Shown here one piece after another: positions 8,710 through 15,803 of a DNA stretch of 64,000 bases (position 1 is the first letter of the stretch; each line of letters begins with the position of its first letter). The notes below the pieces were generated by a model that was not told the DNA's origin, did no database searches, and saw nothing but the letters and a program-made list of their open reading frames with translations. The position numbers were made by a program, and so were the translations under genes. Location of the stretch: assembly GCF_036226465.1 (NCBI RefSeq), contig NZ_CP108476.1, positions 8,060,001-8,124,000 on the forward strand. The letters are read 5' to 3'. The stretch comes from Kitasatospora sp. NBC_01250 (GTDB lineage Bacteria > Actinomycetota > Actinomycetes > Streptomycetales > Streptomycetaceae).

Positions 8710-9132
8710 GTGACACCGGACGATACGCTGCGTGCGTTGGCCGCCCTGGAGGCCGCCTGGCGGCAGGACAGCCGCGCCCTGGAGGCGCTGGCGGAGTGCG
8801 GGCCGGGCGAGACGCGGCTGCCGGTCCTGGTCGCCGACTACGGCGACCTGGTCCTCGATTCCATGCTCTCGCTGGCCTGCGGCATCCACGGCGGGATGGA
8901 CGAGGCGGAGTTCGACGCCGCGATGGAGCGCAAGGAGGCCGACGTGACCGTGCGGATGTGCGCGGCGCTCGGCCGGACGCTCAAGAGCTGGGCCGCCACC
9001 GCCCCCGACAGCGCCTCGGGCGACGTGGCCCGCGCGGTGGTGGACGCCGTGCACACCTTCACCGCGGCCGGCGAGGAGGACGTGCTGCGCCTGCTCGCGG
9101 CACTGCGGGCCGGCGTGCTGGGCGGCAGCTGA
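8710..9132 (+). CDS. Hypothetical protein, small, helical
   Basis: A 140-residue acidic soluble protein with a GTG start, no signal peptide and no membrane segment. The sequence reads as a chain of amphipathic helices (for example DDTLRALAALEAAWRQDSRA and ADVTVRMCAALGRTLKSWAA). I do not recognise the family. Codon use is typical of real genes in the window. It is divergent from the glycosidase and followed 80 bp later by an alpha/beta hydrolase in the same direction, so the two may be cotranscribed, although the hydrolase has its own strong ribosome-binding site. Confidence 0.72.
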   Translation: MTPDDTLRALAALEAAWRQDSRALEALAECGPGETRLPVLVADYGDLVLDSMLSLACGIHGGMDEAEFDAAMERKEADVTVRMCAALGRTLKSWAATAPDSASGDVARAVVDAVHTFTAAGEEDVLRLLAALRAGVLGGS

Positions 9133-9212
9133 CCGGTTGGCGGGCGCTCCGACCGGCCCCTGTTCGGGCCGGGCCCGACCGGATACCGTGTGATCGACCC
9201 GGAGGTGACCCG

Positions 9213-10034
9213 ATGTCCGTCGACCCCACCGTGCTCGCCGCGCTGCCGACCGGCGACGACGCGCCGCAGCCCGACCGGACCCTCTGCTACGGCCCGCATC
9301 CCGACCAGGTGATCGACCTGCGCCGCCCGCCCGGCCGGCCCCGCGCCCTGCTGGTGCTGCTGCACGGCGGCTTCTGGCGCCCCGCGATCGACCGCGCCCA
9401 CGCGGCCCCGCTGGCCGCCGCGCTGGCCGCAGCCGGGTACCTGGTGGCGGTGCCCGAGTACCGGCGCGCCGGGTTCCCGGAGATCTTCGACGACATCGCC
9501 GCCGCCATCGACCTGCTGGCCACCGGCGCGGGCGAGCCGGCGCAGCCGGAGTGGGCGGGCCTGCCCGTCGTCCTGGTCGGCCACTCGGCCGGCGGCCACT
9601 TCGCGCTGTGGACCGCCGCCCGCCCGCACCTGCCCGCCGATTCCCCGTGGCACACCGACCGCACCCCGGACGCCGTCCTGGCACTGGCCGCCTGCTCCTG
9701 CCTGACCGAGTGCGACGCATGGAAGCTGGGCGAGGACGCCACCACCGCGATGATGGGCGGCCGGGCGGCCGAACTGCCCGGCCGCTACGCCCTCGCCGAC
9801 CCCGCGCGGCTGCTCCCGCTCACCGTCCCGACCACCCTGCTCCACGGCGCCGCCGACGAGCGGGTCCCGGTCGAGCTGAGCCGGATCTTCGCCGAGCGCG
9901 CCCGGGCGGCCGGCCCGGCACCGACCCTGGTCGAGCTGCCCGGCGCCGGCCACTTCACCCTGATCGACCCGCACACCCCCGCCTGGCCCGCCCTGCTCGC
10001 GGCCCTGGACGGCCTGCGGGAGCAGCTGGGGTGA
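9213..10034 (+). CDS. Alpha/beta hydrolase, kynurenine-formamidase-like
   Basis: A 273-residue cytoplasmic serine hydrolase. The oxyanion-hole motif HGGFW is at about 51-55 and the nucleophile elbow GHSAGGH at 123-129 (Ser125). The acid and histidine are probably in the GAADERVP and GAGHFTLID segments near the end. HGGFW and GHSAGGH together resemble bacterial arylformamidase-like hydrolases, but without neighbouring tryptophan-degradation genes the substrate remains open. The ATG at 9213 is fixed by GGAGGTGA five bases upstream; longer readings of the same frame run out of the hydrolase fold. Confidence 0.9.
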   Translation: MSVDPTVLAALPTGDDAPQPDRTLCYGPHPDQVIDLRRPPGRPRALLVLLHGGFWRPAIDRAHAAPLAAALAAAGYLVAVPEYRRAGFPEIFDDIAAAIDLLATGAGEPAQPEWAGLPVVLVGHSAGGHFALWTAARPHLPADSPWHTDRTPDAVLALAACSCLTECDAWKLGEDATTAMMGGRAAELPGRYALADPARLLPLTVPTTLLHGAADERVPVELSRIFAERARAAGPAPTLVELPGAGHFTLIDPHTPAWPALLAALDGLREQLG

Positions 10035-10060
10035 TGCGCCGGAAGGCGCGGCCGGGTGGC

Positions 10061-10435
10061 TCAGTCGAGCCGGGAGACCTGGTAGTGGGCCAGGCGCCAG
10101 GTGCCGTCCTCGGCGCGCTGGGCCAGCACGCTGAGCCAGATGCCCAGGGTGGGGCGGTCGGTGAAGGCGAAGTCGACGCTCAGGTAGCCGAGTACGAGGT
10201 CCTCGGTGAGCTGCCTGGTCTCCAGGATCCGGTAGGCGGCCGTCATGCCCAGGGGCTGGGAGGCGTAGTACTCGGCGACGCCCTGTGGACCGACGCTGTA
10301 GGGGTGCAGGCCCTGGAAGACCGCGTCCGGGGTGAAGAGGGCGGCGACCTGGTGCGGTTCGTGCGCGTCGACGGCTGCCTTCCAGCGGTCGAGCACGCCG
10401 CGCAGGACCGCCTCGGCGGCGGGGGTGGTGGTCAT
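10061..10435 (-). CDS. SgcJ/SnoaL-like NTF2-fold protein
   Basis: A 124-residue single-domain protein with the cone-shaped NTF2 pattern: N-terminal helices (VLDRWKAAVDAHEPHQVAAL), the FTPDAVFQG strand and a C-terminal beta-sheet ending in YQVSRLD. Such proteins act as small enzymes, isomerases or ligand binders; the SgcJ/EcaC group is the closest fit, of unknown reaction. The ATG at 10435 overlaps the stop of the upstream muconolactone-isomerase-like gene (ATGA), so the two are made together and may act on the same small molecule. An upstream in-frame extension to 10612 lies inside that gene and is rejected. Confidence 0.87.
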   Translation of the reverse strand: MTTTPAAEAVLRGVLDRWKAAVDAHEPHQVAALFTPDAVFQGLHPYSVGPQGVAEYYASQPLGMTAAYRILETRQLTEDLVLGYLSVDFAFTDRPTLGIWLSVLAQRAEDGTWRLAHYQVSRLD

Positions 10436-10740
10436 CGGGGGCTCCCGTAGGAGGCGGCCGGGTCGCTCGGGTGCGGGGAGAGCGGCGTCACGGTGTCCTG
10501 GCGCCACACCCGCAGCGGCATCGAGGCGAGCAGCTCCTCCAGCCGCTCCTCGTCCGGCGCGCTGAACAGGCCCCAGGTGCGCCACTCGCCGGGGGCGAGC
10601 GGTGGCCGCCACAGCCGCAACAGGCTGCCCTGGGCGGCGAGTTCTTCTGACCGGGCGGACTCCTCGGCCCGGATCCGGGTCACCGTCTCCTCGGACGTCC
10701 CCGCGGGGACGGTGGTGACCATGTCGACCAGGAACTCCAT
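10432..10740 (-). CDS. Muconolactone delta-isomerase-like small protein
   Basis: A 102-residue protein whose N-terminus MEFLVDMVTTVPAG and the following RIRAEESARSEELAAQGSLL match the muconolactone isomerase (MIase) family, ferredoxin-like folds that form oligomers. Members are often not true catabolic isomerases; no catechol-pathway genes are nearby, so the reaction is uncertain. The ATG at 10740 is chosen because the family begins exactly there; a longer reading adds an Arg-rich stretch. It is followed by an NTF2-fold gene with an ATGA overlap. A run of ACGTC repeats lies directly upstream. Confidence 0.85.
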   Translation of the reverse strand: MEFLVDMVTTVPAGTSEETVTRIRAEESARSEELAAQGSLLRLWRPPLAPGEWRTWGLFSAPDEERLEELLASMPLRVWRQDTVTPLSPHPSDPAASYGSPR

Positions 10741-10759
10741 GGGCGGCCCTCTCCTCGGT

Positions 10760-10798
10760 ACGTCAGCACGTCGGTGCACGTCGGAACGTCGGCACGTC
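10760..10798. repeat. Five ACGTC repeats upstream of a two-gene operon
   Basis: ACGTC occurs at 10760, 10768, 10778, 10786 and 10794, that is every eight to ten bases, within 60 bases of the muconolactone-isomerase-like start. Regular spacing near one helical turn would suit cooperative binding, but simple repeat drift is equally possible. Confidence 0.4.
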
Positions 10799-10884
10799 AG
10801 AGAGCGCGTCCGGCCGGCACCGGACCACGGTAGGCCCTGGCCGGCGGTTCGTGTCGGATCAGCGCGCGGGGCCGGGCGCCGGGC

Positions 10885-11280
10885 TCATTGCCCGGGCGGC
10901 TCTTCGACGCCGAGGAGCCGGCGCAGCAGTGCCTCGTCGTCCGGTGACAGGTCGTCGACGAAGCGGCTGAGCACGGCCTTGCGGTCGGGGTCGGACTCCA
11001 TGGCCCGGCGCATCCGGCGGGCGGTGAGGCCGTGGGTGTCGGTGACGGGGGCGTAGGCGTAGGCGCGGCCCTGCTTGGTGCGGGTGAGCAGCCCCTTGTC
11101 GCGCATCCTGGTCAGCACGGTGACCACGGTGGAGTACGCCAGGGCGCTGCCGAGGCGGGTCAGGACCTCGCCCGCGGTGAGCGGCGCACCGGCCGACTGG
11201 AGCTGGGCCAGGACCTCGGCCTCCAGGGCGCCCACCGGTCTTCGCTCGCCCGAAGCCCCCGCCGCTTGCCTGGAGTTCAC
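10885..11280 (-). CDS. BlaI/MecI/CopY-family repressor
   Basis: A 131-residue winged-helix repressor of the penicillinase-repressor type: GALEAEVLAQLQSAGAPLTA, the recognition region YSTVVTVLTRMRDKGLLTR (about residues 49-67) and the wing GRAYAYAPV are all typical. The C-terminal part should form the dimer. The GTG start has AAGGTGA upstream. In beta-lactam systems this repressor is cleaved by a BlaR1-type membrane protease encoded next door, but no protease gene is present here; instead it is divergent from a PAP2 phosphatase. Two TACA/TGTA-type palindromes lie in the shared intergenic region. Confidence 0.93.
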   Translation of the reverse strand: MNSRQAAGASGERRPVGALEAEVLAQLQSAGAPLTAGEVLTRLGSALAYSTVVTVLTRMRDKGLLTRTKQGRAYAYAPVTDTHGLTARRMRRAMESDPDRKAVLSRFVDDLSPDDEALLRRLLGVEEPPGQ

Positions 11281-11306
11281 CCGGTGGTCACCTTCTCGTA
11301 TAGTGT

Positions 11307-11341
11307 CTACAGTCCTGTAGTACTTCTACGGCAGTGTAGAA
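11307..11341. promoter_or_regulatory. Two BlaI-type operators
   Basis: CTACAG-TC-CTGTAG at 11307-11320 and TTCTAC-N6-GTAGAA at 11324-11341 are adjacent inverted repeats between the BlaI-type gene and the PAP2 gene. BlaI/MecI proteins recognise dyads built from TACA and TGTA, and the first copy contains exactly these half sites. Position suggests that one repressor controls both divergent genes. Confidence 0.6.
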
Positions 11342-11423
11342 GGAGGCTCGCTGCCGAGTCTGCCAGGCCAGCGGGCTCGGCGAATCCGACGGCGCGCCGC
11401 ACCGACCCGGAGAGAGCCCCACC

Positions 11424-12071
11424 TTGACGACAGTCCACCCCGCGGCCCACCTCGCCTTCGACGGCTCCGGTATCGACGGCTCGCTGTTCACCTCCGTCAC
11501 CGGCTTCGCGCGCGACACCAAGTGGCTCAACACCCCGCTCGACCTGTGGACCAACGCGGGCCTGGCAGTGTTCGCCGTCCTGATGCTGCTGGGCTGGTGG
11601 AACGCCCGCCGCCGGGACGACCGCACCATGACCCTCGCCCTGGCCGCGCCGATCGCGGTCGGCTTCGCCTTCGCGGTGGCCGAGGTGGCCAAGAAGCTGG
11701 TCGCCGAGGTGCGGCCGTGCTACTCGCTGCCGCACGCCTACTTCGTCGACTCCTGCCCGGTGCGCACCGACTACGCCTTCCCCAGCGGCCACAGCACCAC
11801 CGCCTTCGCCACCGTCGCGGCCCTGTGGCTGCTCGACCGGCGGCTCGCGGCGATCGCCACCGGCTTCGCCTTCTTCGAGGGCTTCACCCGGGTCTACCTC
11901 GGCGACCACTACCCGCACGATGTCATCGGCGCGGCCCTGCTCGCCCTGCCGGTGGCCTTCCTGGCGAGCTGGTTCCTGGGGCGCGTCGCCGTTCCGCTGG
12001 TGGGGCGGCTGCGTGACGGGGCGCTGGCGCCGGTGCTGACCGCGGCCCGGCCCGCGCACGCGGCTCGCTGA
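11424..12071 (+). CDS. PAP2-family membrane phosphatase
   Basis: A 215-residue integral membrane protein with about five hydrophobic segments. All three PAP2 motifs are visible: KKLVAEVRP (about 89-97), PSGHS (about 119-123) and RVYLGDHYPHD (about 156-166), so the phosphatase should be active. Such enzymes remove phosphate from lipid pyrophosphates such as undecaprenyl pyrophosphate, or from phosphatidic acid. The start is TTG at 11424 with GGAGAG upstream. Its divergent placement next to a BlaI-type repressor and two operator-like palindromes suggests induction by cell-wall stress, which is inference. Confidence 0.92.
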   Translation: MTTVHPAAHLAFDGSGIDGSLFTSVTGFARDTKWLNTPLDLWTNAGLAVFAVLMLLGWWNARRRDDRTMTLALAAPIAVGFAFAVAEVAKKLVAEVRPCYSLPHAYFVDSCPVRTDYAFPSGHSTTAFATVAALWLLDRRLAAIATGFAFFEGFTRVYLGDHYPHDVIGAALLALPVAFLASWFLGRVAVPLVGRLRDGALAPVLTAARPAHAAR

Positions 12072-12229
12072 CGGCGGGCTCCGTCGTCGGCAGGCCTCGG
12101 CGACGGCGCGCGTTTGCCCGACGGGATACCGGAACCCCGCAGGGGTATCCTCGCGGCGAGCACCGATCGGGACCGCCGGGCAAATTGCACACAGCGGCGC
12201 TGACCCTGCGCGTCGGCTGACACGACGTG

Positions 12230-12265
12230 GTGGGCCCGTCGGTGCTGTCGCACCGGCGGGCCCAC
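12230..12265. terminator. Strong hairpin, likely terminator
   Basis: A 16-base arm (GTGGGCCCGTCGGTGC) pairs with GCACCGGCGGGCCCAC across a TGTC loop, with a single T-G wobble. No T-tract follows on either strand, as is common in streptomycetes. It probably insulates the PAP2 gene from gltD, although a role in the gltD leader would be possible if transcription began upstream. Confidence 0.55.
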
Positions 12266-12385
12266 GGTCGTGCGAGGCGGAGCGTAGAGCGGAGGAGAAG
12301 GCCATCGCGCCACCCGCGTTCGTCAAGCGCCTGCAGCGCGTGCAGCGCGCCGCTGGACGGGGGTGCACGCGGTTCTGCTGTCGCT

Positions 12386-12413
12386 TTTACATCCGGCGAA
12401 ACGGGCATAAAGT
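12386..12413 (+). promoter_or_regulatory. Candidate vegetative promoter of gltD
   Basis: TTTACA at 12386-12391 and TAAAGT at 12408-12413 are separated by 16 bases and stand out in very GC-rich DNA. This is close to the -35/-10 pattern of the principal sigma factor and would give a leader of about 60 bases before the gltD ATG. Confidence 0.4.
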
Positions 12414-12478
12414 GGCCAGACGAGGGCGCGCGCCGATGCCGGGCGCGACCGATGCGGCGGATGTGACGGAGGCGGCCG

Positions 12479-14065
12479 ATGGCCGATCCGAAGGGCTTCC
12501 TGACCACCCCGCGCCAGACCTGGCCCCGTCGTTCGGCCGCCGAGCGGGTCGCCGACTGGAACGAGGTCAACGAGGTCTACGCGGGTCAGCGCCTGCTGCC
12601 GCTCGTCGGCCGCCAGGCCGGACGCTGCATGGACTGCGGCATCCCCTTCTGTCACGACGCCTGCCCGCTGGGCAACCTCATTCCGGACTGGAACGACCTG
12701 GTCTACCGCGACAACTGGCAGGCCGCGGCGGAACGGCTGCTCGCGACCAACAACTTCCCGGAGTTCACCGGGCGCCTGTGTCCGGCGCCCTGCGAGAGCG
12801 CCTGCGTGCTGGCCATCGACTCCGAGCCGGTCACCATCAAGAGCATCGAGGCCGCCATCGCCGAGCAGGCCTGGCAGCTGGGTTGCGAGCGACCGCTGGC
12901 CCCGCCCGGGCCCTCCGGCCGCAGTGTGGCGATCGTCGGCTCCGGGCCGGCCGGCCTCGCCTGCGCCCAGCAGCTGACCCGGGCCGGACACCGGGTGGCG
13001 GTGTACGAGCGGGCCGACCGGATCGGCGGACTGCTGCGCTACGGCATCCCCGGCTTCCGGCTGGAGAAGCGACTGCTGGACCGGCGGCTGCACCAAATGT
13101 GCCTGGAGGGAACCGAGTTCCACCCCGGCGTCACGGTCGGCGCCGACCTCTCGGCCGCCGAGCTGCGGGCCCGCCACGACGCTCTGGTGGTCGCGGTCGG
13201 TGCTACCTGCTGGCGCGAACTGGCGGTGCCTGGGCGCGAGTTGCGCGGCGTCCACCAGGCGATGGAGTATCTGCCGCTGGCCAACCGGGTGTTGGAGGGC
13301 GACTTCGCCGCCCCCGCGATCAGCGCCCGGGACAAGCGGGTCGTGATCGTCGGCGGCGGCGACACCGCCGCCGACTGCCTGGGCACCGCGCTGCGCCAGG
13401 GCGCCGCCGGGGTCACCCAGCTCGACATCAACCCGCGCCCGGGCGAGCGGCGCACCGCCGAGCAGCCCTGGCCCGTCCACCCCAAGACCTACCGGCTGAC
13501 CGCCTCGCACGAGGAGGCCCAGGCCCTGACCTGCGGCTGCGACGGCTCCGACGGTCCTCGTGACAGCTCCCGCGACGGCTCCCGGCAGGCCTGGGACGCA
13601 CCGGTGGCCGACGCGCCCGGAGCCTCGCCGGTGGCGGGGGCGGATGCGCGGATCTTCTCCGCCGCCACGCTGCGCCTGTCGGGCGACCCGCAGGGCCACG
13701 TCGCCGCACTGCACCTGGCCGAGGCCGAACCGGCCGACCGCCGGCCGCGCCCCGGCACCCACCAGGCGATCCCGGCCGACCTGGTGCTGATCGCGCTCGG
13801 CTTCTGCGGCCCGGAGCCGGACAGCCCGCTGCTCGGCGAACTGGCGCTGGACCTCACCCCCGAGGGGACCTTCGCCCGGGACCACGGGTTCGCCACCCAG
13901 GTGGACGGCGTCTTCGTGGCCGGTGACGCGGGGCGCGGACAGTCGCTGATCGTCTGGGCGATCGCCGAGGGCCGCGCGGCGGCAGCCGCCGTGGACCGCT
14001 ACCTGACCGGTGCCACCGCCCTGCCGGCGCCGATCACGCCGGCGGACCGGCCGCTGGTGGTGTGA
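12479..14065 (+). CDS. gltD: Glutamate synthase small subunit (NADPH-binding)
   Basis: A 528-residue iron-sulfur flavoprotein of the GltD family, which passes electrons from NADPH through FAD and 4Fe-4S clusters to the large subunit for glutamate synthesis. N-terminal cluster cysteines are visible (CMDCGIPFCHDACPLGN at about 50-66, CPAPCESAC at about 101-109), then an FAD site (VAIVGSGPAGLACA) and an NADPH site (IVGGGDTAADC). The ATG has GGAGG upstream. Two oddities: no large-subunit gltB is adjacent, and between SHEE (about 343) and the following strand there is a Ser/Asp/Gly/Ala-rich insert of some 35-40 residues not expected in the family, which explains the extra length. It may be the true subunit or a stand-alone relative. 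Confidence 0.92.
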   Translation: MADPKGFLTTPRQTWPRRSAAERVADWNEVNEVYAGQRLLPLVGRQAGRCMDCGIPFCHDACPLGNLIPDWNDLVYRDNWQAAAERLLATNNFPEFTGRLCPAPCESACVLAIDSEPVTIKSIEAAIAEQAWQLGCERPLAPPGPSGRSVAIVGSGPAGLACAQQLTRAGHRVAVYERADRIGGLLRYGIPGFRLEKRLLDRRLHQMCLEGTEFHPGVTVGADLSAAELRARHDALVVAVGATCWRELAVPGRELRGVHQAMEYLPLANRVLEGDFAAPAISARDKRVVIVGGGDTAADCLGTALRQGAAGVTQLDINPRPGERRTAEQPWPVHPKTYRLTASHEEAQALTCGCDGSDGPRDSSRDGSRQAWDAPVADAPGASPVAGADARIFSAATLRLSGDPQGHVAALHLAEAEPADRRPRPGTHQAIPADLVLIALGFCGPEPDSPLLGELALDLTPEGTFARDHGFATQVDGVFVAGDAGRGQSLIVWAIAEGRAAAAAVDRYLTGATALPAPITPADRPLVV

Positions 14066-14118
14066 GGGCCGAAGTCCGTCACCCGTGCGCAGTGCGCCGG
14101 TGATGCTCTGGTGCAGCT

Positions 14119-14472
14119 CTAGTGCAGGAGTTCCTGCCAGTTGGCGGGGACCTTGCCGGCCGGGCCCGGGGTCGGCTGGGTGGCCGGGTGGGCGGTGGGG
14201 GAGGCGAGTGCCGGGCCCTCGTAGTACTCGTTGGTCTCCAGGTTCCAGAACCACTCCTCCCCGGGTTCGAAGCTGGCCAGGAACGGGTGGCCGGCCTGGC
14301 GCGCGTGCTTCGTCGCGTGCTGGGCGGGCGAGGAGTCGCAGCAGCCGATGTGGCCGCAGGCCGCGCACCGCCGCAGGTGGAACCACCAGCCGCCACCGGC
14401 CAGGCACTCCGCGCAGCCGTCGCCGCTGGGCACGGCGGTGGGGTCGATTCCCGGGATCGATGCGCCGGTCAT
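14119..14472 (-). CDS. UBP-type zinc-finger protein
   Basis: A 117-residue protein built around a ZnF-UBP domain: CAECLAGGGWWFHLRRCAAC, then GHIGCCDSS and HATKHARQAGHPF supply the Cys and His ligands, and the FEPGEEWFWNLETNEYY segment completes the fold. In eukaryotes this finger binds ubiquitin tails; in actinobacteria it occurs as small stand-alone proteins of unknown role. The tail is Pro/Ala/Thr-rich. The ATG at 14472 is preferred because GAGGAGG lies six bases upstream; a longer frame reading is Arg-rich and lacks support. Divergent from the YceI gene. Confidence 0.88.
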   Translation of the reverse strand: MTGASIPGIDPTAVPSGDGCAECLAGGGWWFHLRRCAACGHIGCCDSSPAQHATKHARQAGHPFLASFEPGEEWFWNLETNEYYEGPALASPTAHPATQPTPGPAGKVPANWQELLH

Positions 14473-14665
14473 GGCTGCCTCCTCGGCTCTGCGGCCTGTC
14501 CCCACCAGCCTGGCCCGGCCGTGGCGGTGCTGCCAGTCCGGCGGGCGGCCACGGCCCGTTTCACGGACTCTGCCGGGTGGGCGACGGCCCGTGCGGACGA
14601 CCGCGCGCCGGCTTCGTCCTAGGCTGGCTGAGGGGGACACCGGCACCGCTGTTCAGGGAGCTGCC

Positions 14666-15274
14666 ATGGCCACCACGACCTGGTTCTTCGAGCCCAGCCA
14701 CACCGGTGCGGAGTTCCGCGCCAGACACATGATGGTCACCTACGTACGCGGCCAGCTGAAGAACGTACGGGGTTTCCTGGAGGTCGACCCGGACGATCCG
14801 GAGCAGGCGCGGATCGAGGCGACGATCGACGCCACCCAGGTGTACACCGGCGCGCCCGAGCGGGATGCGCATCTGCGCAGCGCCGACTTCTTCGACGTCG
14901 AGCACTTCCCGACCTGGACCTTCGTCGGCTCGCGGGTCCACCAGGTGAGCGCGAGCGGGTTCGAGGTCACGGGCGAGCTCACCATCCGCGGGGTGACGCG
15001 TCCGGTCACCTTCGACGTGGCCTACCTGGGGCAGTGGGACACCCCGTGGTGGGAGGACGGGCGCGACCTCGGCCCCCGGCGGCGCGCCGGATTCGCGGCC
15101 ACCACCCGGATCAACCGCCAGGACTTCGGCGTGAGTTGGAACGACGTGGTGGACCGGGGCGGGGTGGTGGTGAGCAACCTGGTCGACGTCGAGGTCGATG
15201 TCGAGGCGGTCCTGGAGACCGTCCCCGACCCGGTCCCCGACCCGGTCCCCGACACCGGTGGCACGTCCGACTGA
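14666..15274 (+). CDS. YceI-family lipocalin-like protein
   Basis: A 202-residue protein of the YceI family, beta-barrels that bind isoprenoid-type lipids. The family pattern is clear: HTGAEFRARHMMVTYVRGQL near the start, IDATQVYTGAPERDAHLRSA, FFDVEHFPTWTF, GELTIRGVTRPVTF and the C-terminal RQDFGVSWN. There is no signal peptide, so it is predicted cytoplasmic, unlike the periplasmic E. coli member. The ATG at 14666 has AGGGAG upstream. The tail ends in a threefold VPD(P/T) repeat encoded by a 12 bp tandem repeat and is probably disordered. Confidence 0.92.
   Translation: MATTTWFFEPSHTGAEFRARHMMVTYVRGQLKNVRGFLEVDPDDPEQARIEATIDATQVYTGAPERDAHLRSADFFDVEHFPTWTFVGSRVHQVSASGFEVTGELTIRGVTRPVTFDVAYLGQWDTPWWEDGRDLGPRRRAGFAATTRINRQDFGVSWNDVVDRGGVVVSNLVDVEVDVEAVLETVPDPVPDPVPDTGGTSD
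15221..15256 (+). repeat. 12 bp tandem repeat in the YceI C-terminus
   Basis: GTCCCCGACCCG occurs twice and a third copy ends in ACC, giving the peptide VPDPVPDPVPDT. Because the unit is a multiple of three, copy number can change without breaking the frame. Confidence 0.7.
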
Positions 15275-15291
15275 CGGAGCCACCGGGCGCC

Positions 15292-15699
15292 CTATCGCTC
15301 CGGTCGCTCCTGGCGCTGCACGGCCTCGGCGGTGACGGGCGTGAAGAAGTTGATCAGGTTCCCGTCGGGGTCCCGGAAGAGCAGCGAACGGTTGCCCCAG
15401 GGCATCGTGGTCGGCTGCTGGACGAACGCGCAGTCCAGGCGCACCAGGCGTTCGTACTGCGCGTCGACGTCGGCGACGCGGAACTCGGTGATCACCGTGC
15501 GGTTGGCGGCGGGCTCGGCGGAGCCGGCGCCGAACAGGGCCACCGTGCGGTTGCTCGCGATCGCCAGGGTGCAGGCCGGCGTGACGAGTTCCGCGAAGTC
15601 GGGGGTCGACCAGCGCGCCGGGACGGCGGTGACCTGCTCGTAGAACCCGACCAGGCGGGCGACGTCGTGGGTGATGATGCGGATCGAGACGAAGTTCAT
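15292..15699 (-). CDS. VOC-family (glyoxalase-like) protein
   Basis: A 135-residue single-domain protein with the paired beta-alpha-beta-beta-beta modules of the vicinal-oxygen-chelate fold: MNFVSIRIITHDVARLVGFY opens the first, VITEFRVADVDAQYERL the second, and LLFRDPDGNLINFF is the usual ending. Members bind a metal and act as dioxygenases, isomerases or resistance proteins; the substrate cannot be told. It is divergent from a WYL-type regulator with a 104 bp gap, a common arrangement in which the regulator controls the enzyme gene. It converges with YceI across 17 bases. Confidence 0.88.
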   Translation of the reverse strand: MNFVSIRIITHDVARLVGFYEQVTAVPARWSTPDFAELVTPACTLAIASNRTVALFGAGSAEPAANRTVITEFRVADVDAQYERLVRLDCAFVQQPTTMPWGNRSLLFRDPDGNLINFFTPVTAEAVQRQERPER

Positions 15700-15803
15700 G
15701 ACGGGCTTCCTGTCGCGGGACGCACGCCGGATGTCGGCGCCTTCCCCACGCTAGGAGCAATACCGGACAGGATCCGCCCGGTATCTGCGGCAGACTTTCC
15801 CGA

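Larger units (their letters stand above)
12072..12478. other. 407 bp intergenic region before gltD
   Basis: This gap holds a long near-perfect hairpin (12230-12265), a candidate promoter (12386-12413) and a short gltD leader. A strong GGAGGAG at 12291-12297 is followed by a reading frame without ATG, GTG or TTG at the proper distance, so no small gene is called. No riboswitch fold was recognised. Confidence 0.5.

Noticed and set aside
12230..12265. Riboswitch or attenuator in front of gltD
   Set aside because: It is a single simple hairpin over 200 bases upstream and lies before the candidate promoter; it fits a terminator better.
12291..12478. Leader peptide gene before gltD behind GGAGGAG
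   Set aside because: The codon at the right distance is ATC and the frame has no ATG, GTG or TTG at a usable distance; the longer frame is a shadow of gltD.
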